In this document: positions 7,244 to 11,753 of the stretch, one piece after another
Layout: every line of letters begins with the position of its first letter
Numbering within the stretch: the stretch's first letter is position 1
DNA from: Candidatus Methanophagaceae archaeon
GTDB lineage: Archaea > Halobacteriota > Syntropharchaeia > Alkanophagales > Methanospirareceae
Direction: 5' to 3'
Length of the DNA stretch: 11,753 bases
Assembly (NCBI GenBank): GCA_013374505.1
Contig: QENJ01000071.1
Span: forward strand, 1 to 11,753
The notes under the pieces: model-generated
The model's database searches: none
The model's input: the letters and a program-made list of their open reading frames with translations, nothing else
What the model was told of the DNA's origin: nothing
Translations under genes and position numbers: made by a program

Positions 7244-8644
7244 CTACTGCACACCGTCCAAAATCGTTGCTAAGTTCCGATCAGCATTCCGCTTCTTCAA
7301 CTTCGCGAGCTTCACTATCTGCTTCTTATCCACTTCTGCACTCACGAACTCAGCAGCATCCAGCAGCTTCTTACCTGCTTTAGACCGCACAATCACCGTG
7401 GAACAGTCGTCCGGACTGCCGACCGAGCCGATAGATATGTCCGCTAACTGTGATACGAAATCGCCACAATAAGGGCAGCCTTCTCGCACTATCGCCTCCA
7501 TGTCCCGGACGTCACAGGAATAATCCTTACCGCCAGCCGTAACGATGTACTTACCCTTGCTTATCTGCGTCTTATCCGCTTTATCCAGCTCAACGTCAAA
7601 CCTACTGCTCATATCTGCCTTTAAACCGTCATAATCGAAACTTTCAAGGCAAAATAGACCCAGTATTGTTAGTTCAATACCCGGATATTCGCGTTCCAAA
7701 TCCCGCTGCTGCTGTAACTTCCTCACCGCTTTTACTTCACACGGAGTTCCAACAACCGCAATTCGCCTCTTACCTGCCTTCAACGCAGCCTCAAGCTTTG
7801 ACATCATGGGCACACGCAGATATTTCGTGCCTCGCGCACTCAAGATCCCCTGCTCATCCTCAACTACAACCGCCTCTGCATTGTAACCCTCTACTCGACG
7901 TACAACAAGCGCAGCATCAAACAGATTGTTCTTCATGCCTGATATGAGTAATGCGGTGACCATTCCTCCGTCCTGACCGCCAGTTGACGCCTTACCCGCA
8001 ACCAAATCGCTAAAAACGCCCAAAACTTCGTCTCGCTCACCCTCTAAGAACTTACCCTCTATCTCTTGTATATCCTCTGCTGTCGTTGGATATATGTTCT
8101 TCTCCAGTCGGATTGCGTCCGTAGGACAAACGAGCGCGCACGCGCCACAACCTATACAATCATCAGAAAGCTCATTGTAGGGTGCTCCCACCTCGCGCTC
8201 CACGCCTCGACTTATTACGTTTATTGCAGATACACCTACTAACTCCTCACAAACTCGTGTGCATAATCCGCAAAGGATGCAGTGCTCATCTTCAATCTGA
8301 AATCGCGGCTTTGACACGCCATATTCACTTGCCAGACTTTGTATCCGCCCCTCGTCTGGACATCTCGCAAGCAACAATTCTAATAGCAGCTTTCGTATTT
8401 CGATAATATCGGGTGTGTTCGTTCGTACTATTAGTCCGTCTTCTACGGGATAATTACAAGCAGTGACAACTTTCGTTCTGCCGCGTTTCTCGATTTCCAC
8501 TGAGCATAGCCTACACGCGCCAAAAGGTTCTAACGCCGGGTGATAGCATAAAGTGGGTATGTCAATGCCAATGCTCCTCGCGGCAGCCAATAACGTATTC
8601 CCCGCTTCTATTTCCACGGTTTTATCGTCTATCTCTAATTTCAT
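7244..8644 (-). CDS. HoxU/NuoG-type iron-sulfur module fused to an FrhB/FdhB (F420) domain (466 aa)
   Basis: Domains in order: a plant-type [2Fe-2S] ferredoxin (about 1-78; C33, C44, C47, C63). Next is a linker (LLLARCPDEG...LASEYGV) of the type seen in HoxU and NADP-hydrogenase subunits, but without the NuoG His-Cys cluster. Then come two [4Fe-4S] sites (C122, C125, C128, C132 and C163, C166, C169, C173). From about 200 to the end lies an FrhB/FdhB beta-subunit domain, with TGGQDGGMVTALL near 221, VGTPCEVKA (C302), GLFCLESF (C332) and GCPYCGDF...ADISIGSVG (C390, C393). Known: in F420-reducing hydrogenase and F420-dependent formate dehydrogenase, this subunit carries FAD and a [4Fe-4S] cluster and reduces F420. 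Inferred: it takes electrons from the NuoE/NuoF partners and passes them to F420 (or another acceptor), or the reverse. Its ATG overlaps the NuoF stop by 4 bp (ATGA), with AAGGTGA 9 nt upstream, so translation is probably coupled. Whether F420 is the true substrate is unproven. Confidence 0.85.
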   Translation of the reverse strand: MKLEIDDKTVEIEAGNTLLAAARSIGIDIPTLCYHPALEPFGACRLCSVEIEKRGRTKVVTACNYPVEDGLIVRTNTPDIIEIRKLLLELLLARCPDEGRIQSLASEYGVSKPRFQIEDEHCILCGLCTRVCEELVGVSAINVISRGVEREVGAPYNELSDDCIGCGACALVCPTDAIRLEKNIYPTTAEDIQEIEGKFLEGERDEVLGVFSDLVAGKASTGGQDGGMVTALLISGMKNNLFDAALVVRRVEGYNAEAVVVEDEQGILSARGTKYLRVPMMSKLEAALKAGKRRIAVVGTPCEVKAVRKLQQQRDLEREYPGIELTILGLFCLESFDYDGLKADMSSRFDVELDKADKTQISKGKYIVTAGGKDYSCDVRDMEAIVREGCPYCGDFVSQLADISIGSVGSPDDCSTVIVRSKAGKKLLDAAEFVSAEVDKKQIVKLAKLKKRNADRNLATILDGVQ

Positions 8645-10581
8645 ACTCTTCTCTCACCTTTACCCTTTCCTCGTGCTATTTTCCGCTTCGCTTCTGGTAT
8701 TGGTGCTGGTACGGGCGTACCCGATATTTTTATCACTGCTCCTGCCTTGGACGGGCAAACATCGTAGCAGATACCGCATTTTATACATTTTGATTGGTCT
8801 ATCACATGTATCATCTTCTTCCCGCCGTCTATCGCATCCTCGGGGCAATTCTTTGAACAAAGCAGACAGGCGGTGCACTTCTCAGGCTCTATATAATAAG
8901 AAATCAAGGCTTTGCAAACCAGTGCCGGACATCTTTTATCCTTGATATGCGCCTCGTATTCGTCTCTGAAATATCTTATGGTGCTCAAAGCAGGATTCGC
9001 GGCTGTCGTGCCTAATGCGCACAGCGATGCTTTCTTCATCACAGCCCCTATCTCTTCAAGCATCGCAATATCGCCTTCTTTGCCTTTACCTGCAACTATG
9101 CCTTCCAGTATTTCACGCATACGTCTTAAACCCTCTCGACAGGGCACGCACTTACCACATGACTCTTCACACAGGAAATCCACGAAATAACGTGCTAAAT
9201 CCACGATACATGTGTTCTCGTCCATCACGATCATACCGCCCGAGCCCATCATTGAACCTAACTTCGTGAGTTCATCGAAATCCACCGGTGAATCGAGATA
9301 TTGCTCTGGAATTATTCCGCCGGATGGACCGCCTGTTTGTACTCCTTTGAAGCGCTTACCGCTCCGGATTCCGCCGCCTATCTTATATATTATGTCTCTC
9401 AGCGTGGTGCCCATGGGGACTTCCACTAAGCCGGTATTGTTTACCTCGCCAACAAGCGAGAATATCTTTGTGCCCTTGCTGCCCTCGGTTCCAATCGAGC
9501 AGAACCACTCGGCACCTTTTTCGAATATTAGTGGCACAATTGCATACGTCTCTACATTATTCAAATTGCTTGGTTTATCCCAGACGCCGCTTTCCGAGGT
9601 GTGGATGTATTTAGGTCTTGGCTCGCCCACTTTGCCTTCTATCGCATTCATCAATGCACTGGATTCCCCCGATACAAAAGCGCCTGCACCCCTGTGCACT
9701 ATCACATCGAACTCGAATCCCGAGCCGAGTATGTCCGCCCCAAGGAAGCCATATTCCTTCGCCTGCTCGAGCGCAATCGCAAGATTATTCACCGCCAGAG
9801 GATACTCTTGACGCACGTAAAAGAATCCATGATGAGAACCTATAGCGTATGCCACGATAGCTAAACCCTCGATAACCCTGTGCGGGTTGCCTTCCATGAT
9901 TGACCGATCCATATAGGCACCCGGATCGCCTTCATCACAGTTGACTATCACATATTTTGGTTCTCCCGCAGCGTCCCGGGTAGATTCCCATTTCCAACCT
10001 GCAGGAAAACCTCCGCCTCCACGCCCCCTCAAATTCGCGCGCTTCACTTCTTCCAGCACCTCTTCCGGCGTCATCTCGTTCAATACCTTGGCTAATGCCC
10101 GATACCCACCAAGTGCGATATAATCTTCTATATTTGTCGGGTCCACCCAGAGGTTACCGCTAAAAACAAGCCGGGTTTGATATTTGTAGAACGGAATATC
10201 CTGTTCATGGACTTTTCGTTCGCCCGTCTCGGAATCTAAGTAAAGCAACCGGTCAATAATTTGTTTCTCTTTTATTGTCTTTTCGATAATTTCTGGTACG
10301 TCTTCGGGCGTTACGTTGAGATAACAGATCTCTTCGGGATAAATGATGATAATAGGTCCTCGCTCACAAAAACCATGACAACCCGTCCGCCGGACGCCTA
10401 CCTCTTCCGTTAAACCTTGCTTCTCTAACTCTTCCTGAATCGCCGCGGCAACTACATCACTACCCGTAGCATGGCATGCCGTTCCCGAACAGAGTGTGAT
10501 GTATGGCTTATTCAAGTCCCGATGTCCTACGATAGTTTTTCTCAGCGCCTTCAAGTCAGCTTTTGATCTTATTCTTGGCAT
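8641..10581 (-). CDS. nuoF: NuoF/HoxF-like NAD(P)H-binding flavin/iron-sulfur subunit with extra ferredoxin domains (646 aa)
   Basis: Electron-input subunit of soluble NADH-dependent complexes (NuoF, HoxF, HndC, HymB). An N-terminal thioredoxin-like [2Fe-2S] domain (C31, C36, C68, C72) precedes the FMN/NADH domain, with LRGRGGGGFPAG near 184-195 and NCDEGDPGAYMDRSIMEG near 214-231. An SLBB segment follows (FSLVGEVNNTG, near 374-384), then the [4Fe-4S] motif ESCGKCVPC (C475, C478, C481, with C521 as the fourth ligand). The C-terminus adds two [4Fe-4S] ferredoxin motifs (C569, C572, C575, C579 and C599, C602, C605, C609), as in HndC/HymB-type subunits, and then a Pro-rich and very basic tail. 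Length fits that subfamily. The start at 10581 has AGGAGGT 5 nt upstream, and the gap to the NuoE-like stop is only 12 nt. It should bind NuoE on one side and the FrhB-fusion protein on the other. NAD(H) versus NADP(H) cannot be told from sequence alone. Confidence 0.93.
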   Translation of the reverse strand: MPRIRSKADLKALRKTIVGHRDLNKPYITLCSGTACHATGSDVVAAAIQEELEKQGLTEEVGVRRTGCHGFCERGPIIIIYPEEICYLNVTPEDVPEIIEKTIKEKQIIDRLLYLDSETGERKVHEQDIPFYKYQTRLVFSGNLWVDPTNIEDYIALGGYRALAKVLNEMTPEEVLEEVKRANLRGRGGGGFPAGWKWESTRDAAGEPKYVIVNCDEGDPGAYMDRSIMEGNPHRVIEGLAIVAYAIGSHHGFFYVRQEYPLAVNNLAIALEQAKEYGFLGADILGSGFEFDVIVHRGAGAFVSGESSALMNAIEGKVGEPRPKYIHTSESGVWDKPSNLNNVETYAIVPLIFEKGAEWFCSIGTEGSKGTKIFSLVGEVNNTGLVEVPMGTTLRDIIYKIGGGIRSGKRFKGVQTGGPSGGIIPEQYLDSPVDFDELTKLGSMMGSGGMIVMDENTCIVDLARYFVDFLCEESCGKCVPCREGLRRMREILEGIVAGKGKEGDIAMLEEIGAVMKKASLCALGTTAANPALSTIRYFRDEYEAHIKDKRCPALVCKALISYYIEPEKCTACLLCSKNCPEDAIDGGKKMIHVIDQSKCIKCGICYDVCPSKAGAVIKISGTPVPAPIPEAKRKIARGKGKGERRV

Positions 10582-10586
10582 TTCTT

Positions 10587-10593
10587 ACCTCCT
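10587..10593 (-). promoter_or_regulatory. Shine-Dalgarno of the NuoF-like gene
   Basis: Minus strand AGGAGGT, 5 nt before the ATG at 10581 and directly after the stop of the NuoE-like gene. It indicates strong independent translation of the second cistron. Confidence 0.55.
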
Positions 10594-11055
10594 TTATTCA
10601 TACTGTCCTAAAATACTCTCCACCATTGCCGACGTAATCTTGCCGTGATAAGTCCCATCTACCAATATCACCGGTCCCATTGCGCAACAACCGAGACAAT
10701 TTACTCGCTTCAGGCTAAACCGCATGTCTGACGTTGTTTCACCTTCCTTTATCTTCAGGTTCTCTTCTATCCGGTCCAGTATCTTCGGCGCACCACGTAC
10801 CTGACATGCCGTACCCATACAAACATGGATTATGTGGCGACCGACCGGCTTCAAACTCATCGCTTTATAAAAACTCGCTATTCGGTATATCTGACTTTTC
10901 GGAATCCGCATCTGCTCGCTTATTCGTGCTATCGCTTCCGGGGAGATCCAGTTAAACTCGTTTTGTATGTCAAGCAACAACTGAATTAAAACCCCTTCTT
11001 CGCCTTTATATCCTTCTATTATCTCATCCACTCGCTTCAGGTTTATTTCTGCCAT
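10594..11055 (-). CDS. nuoE: NuoE/HoxE-like [2Fe-2S] subunit (153 aa)
   Basis: Small thioredoxin-like ferredoxin subunit that partners NuoF in complex I, HoxEFU, and bifurcating hydrogenases or formate dehydrogenases. A helical N-terminal part (about 1-70, with LLLDIQNEFNWISPEAI and IYRIASFYKAM) leads into the thioredoxin-like fold with C79 and C84 (HVCMGTACQVRG) and C120 and C124 (CLGCCAMGP), the usual four ligands of one [2Fe-2S] cluster. C123 is an extra Cys next to the last ligand. Length fits the family. The start has GGAG 7 nt upstream (11063-11066). It is the first clear gene of a minus-strand operon with the NuoF-like and FrhB-fusion genes. A good promoter candidate lies about 190 nt upstream. 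Confidence 0.94.
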   Translation of the reverse strand: MAEINLKRVDEIIEGYKGEEGVLIQLLLDIQNEFNWISPEAIARISEQMRIPKSQIYRIASFYKAMSLKPVGRHIIHVCMGTACQVRGAPKILDRIEENLKIKEGETTSDMRFSLKRVNCLGCCAMGPVILVDGTYHGKITSAMVESILGQYE

Positions 11056-11086
11056 TTACACGCTCCTAACCTTTTTTAGTCTTTTG

Positions 11087-11203
11087 CTACCAAGCAAGCC
11101 ATCCTTCTCGCTCAAAATAAGCTTTAAAATGCTGTAATAGTGCAATCTGCTTTAAACCAACTGGAATGAGATCAGAAAAAGTAAAAAGCGTATGTCTTTT
11201 CAT
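11087..11203 (-). CDS. Possible 38-aa leader ORF ahead of the NuoE-like gene
   Basis: ATG at 11203, TAG at 11087-11089, ending 31 nt before the NuoE-like start. The peptide begins MKRHTLFTFSDLIPVGL and is rich in hydrophobic and aromatic residues, with no family resemblance that I can see. For: it would be the first ORF on a transcript begun from the candidate promoter at 11242-11259, about 17 nt after the expected start point. Against: the only Shine-Dalgarno-like sequence (AAAGGAG) abuts the ATG with no spacer, and ORFs of this size occur by chance. It may be a leader peptide, a small subunit or nothing. Confidence 0.2.
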   Translation of the reverse strand: MKRHTLFTFSDLIPVGLKQIALLQHFKAYFEREGWLAW

Positions 11204-11241
11204 CTCCTTTATCCGTTTCCTTTGTTCATCTTAAGTTTCAG

Positions 11242-11259
11242 AGTATAAACTATTTTTCG
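11242..11259 (-). promoter_or_regulatory. Candidate archaeal promoter (BRE/TATA) of the redox operon
   Basis: On the minus strand the sequence reads CGAAAAATAG followed by TTTATACT, close to the archaeal BRE (purine/A-rich) plus TATA pattern. Initiation about 25 nt downstream, near 11220, would give a 5' leader of roughly 165 nt before the NuoE-like start, or about 17 nt before the 38-aa ORF. Confidence 0.4.
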
Positions 11260-11558
11260 TTTTTTTTCGCCTTTTCTATTCTTTCATGCACTGTACCGTG
11301 AGCGTACTTATCCTATATCCTTCTGTAAGCGAGTCCAATACCGTAACTGTAATCCACCCTCCTTTACCTGCGTAATGCTCTCGCCAGCCCATCCTGGAAT
11401 TTAGAAGTGTTTAACGCCAACCTTTTATTGCGCAATCACATATTCATATTGATGCCTGCTAATGACACAGGTTCATGGACTTCGGTCACAGAAACCATAT
11501 CCGACAAACCGCTGCTTCTCGTCAAGATTGGCAATGATGAACCTATCAGATTCGGTGT

Positions 11559-11753
11559 ATGCAACCTTCTTTGAACCGGAAAGCATCAAAACTGGGCAAA
11601 AAAGGAAACGTATCTGACGTTACCATATATGACTTTGAAAAAAAGCGGTACTGTGCTCATGACAGTCGATGCCACTGGTTATCCGAAGTCAATAAAACCG
11701 CTCGTAACAGCACTAAATCTCACGGACATCGCGCTTTTGTGCATTCCGCCTAC
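11559..11753 (+). CDS. EF-Tu/SelB-like translation-factor-family protein, 5' part, frameshifted, cut by window end
   Basis: From the ATG at 11559 the frame reads MQPSLNRKASKLGKKGNVSD then VTIYDFEKK up to a run of seven A (11638-11644). The similarity continues in the +1 frame as SGTVLMTVDATGYPKSIKPL and then NLTDIALLCIPP to the window edge. Together these match the start of an archaeal EF-Tu/SelB-like family: a degenerate G-domain with LGKKG..SD.T.Y near the start and a ...PLV.AL.L.DIALL.. strand-helix. Members lack a canonical P-loop, as here. Removing one A from the run restores a continuous frame, so this is either a sequencing or assembly error, a recent inactivation or a slippery site. 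There is no clear Shine-Dalgarno upstream; a stop codon lies just upstream in frame. The precise role of the family (SelB-like or another decoding accessory factor) is not known to me with certainty. Confidence 0.55.
   Translation, partial: MQPSLNRKASKLGKKGNVSDVTIYDFEKKRYCAHDSRCHWLSEVNKTARNSTKSHGHRAFVHSAY

Larger units (their letters stand above)
11056..11558. other. Divergent intergenic region, about 500 bp
   Basis: It separates the minus-strand redox operon from the plus-strand EF-Tu/SelB-like gene. It holds a candidate BRE/TATA for the operon (11242-11259) and an A/T homopolymer-rich patch at 11251-11267. It also holds two short minus-strand ORFs of 38 codons each (11087-11203 and 11276-11392) and a 40-codon plus-strand ORF (11452-11574) that overlaps the next gene and resembles nothing I know. 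I see no tRNA, riboswitch or repeat array. No convincing promoter for the plus-strand gene stands out. Confidence 0.5.

Noticed and set aside
7156..7254. N-terminal extension of the cyclase gene from a GTG at 7254
   Set aside because: It would add 33 residues unlike the family, before the conserved IYDLS start, and it overlaps the preceding gene. The ATG at 7155 fits homologues.
8641..11055. Reading the operon as part of respiratory complex I (nuo) or a bidirectional hydrogenase (hox)
   Set aside because: No membrane, quinone-binding or NiFe subunits are present, and the third gene ends in an FrhB domain rather than the NuoG C-terminal domain.
11427..11436. Perfect 10-bp palindrome ATTGCGCAAT
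   Set aside because: About ten zero-spacer 10-bp palindromes are expected by chance in a window this size, and it is not placed next to a clear promoter element.

Overview
This 11.75 kb window looks archaeal, probably from a methanogen- or ANME-related euryarchaeon. Four things point that way: a coenzyme-F420-type (FrhB/FdhB) domain in the redox operon, an archaeal-type EF-Tu/SelB-like protein at the right edge, AT-rich boxes resembling archaeal BRE/TATA elements, and strong GGAGG-type Shine-Dalgarno sites. The assignment is inference; the window contains no rRNA or other direct taxonomic marker.

Left part (1-2280): two small minus-strand genes, one for a signal-anchored protein of unknown function and one for a 45-residue single-span membrane protein. 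These are followed by a decayed insertion sequence of about 0.9 kb. The element has recognisable 25-bp terminal inverted repeats (20/25 identical) and a plus-strand DDE/integrase-core transposase broken by several frameshifts and an internal deletion that removes the first catalytic Asp region.

Centre (2279-6253): one very large minus-strand gene of 1324 codons. Its N-terminus reads as a PD-(D/E)xK nuclease of the Cap4/DUF4297 type, followed by a STAND-type P-loop NTPase and about 850 residues that I cannot assign. This is the layout of an Avs-like antiviral NTPase and is the best candidate here for an undescribed system. A perfect 10-bp inverted repeat lies directly upstream of a possible TATA box in front of it.

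Right part (6523-11055): a minus-strand operon that runs NuoE-like, NuoF-like, then an unusual fusion of a HoxU/NuoG-type [2Fe-2S]+2x[4Fe-4S] module with an FrhB/FdhB domain, then a cyclase/kynurenine-formamidase-like hydrolase. The first three should form a soluble flavin/iron-sulfur complex. I infer that it moves electrons between NAD(P)H, ferredoxin-like centres and F420 (or another partner of the FrhB domain). No hydrogenase or formate dehydrogenase catalytic subunit is present in the window.

Right edge (11056-11753): a roughly 500-bp divergent intergenic region with a good candidate promoter for the operon and two short minus-strand ORFs, then the 5' end of a plus-strand EF-Tu/SelB-like gene. 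That gene's reading frame is broken at a run of seven A and it is cut off by the window end.
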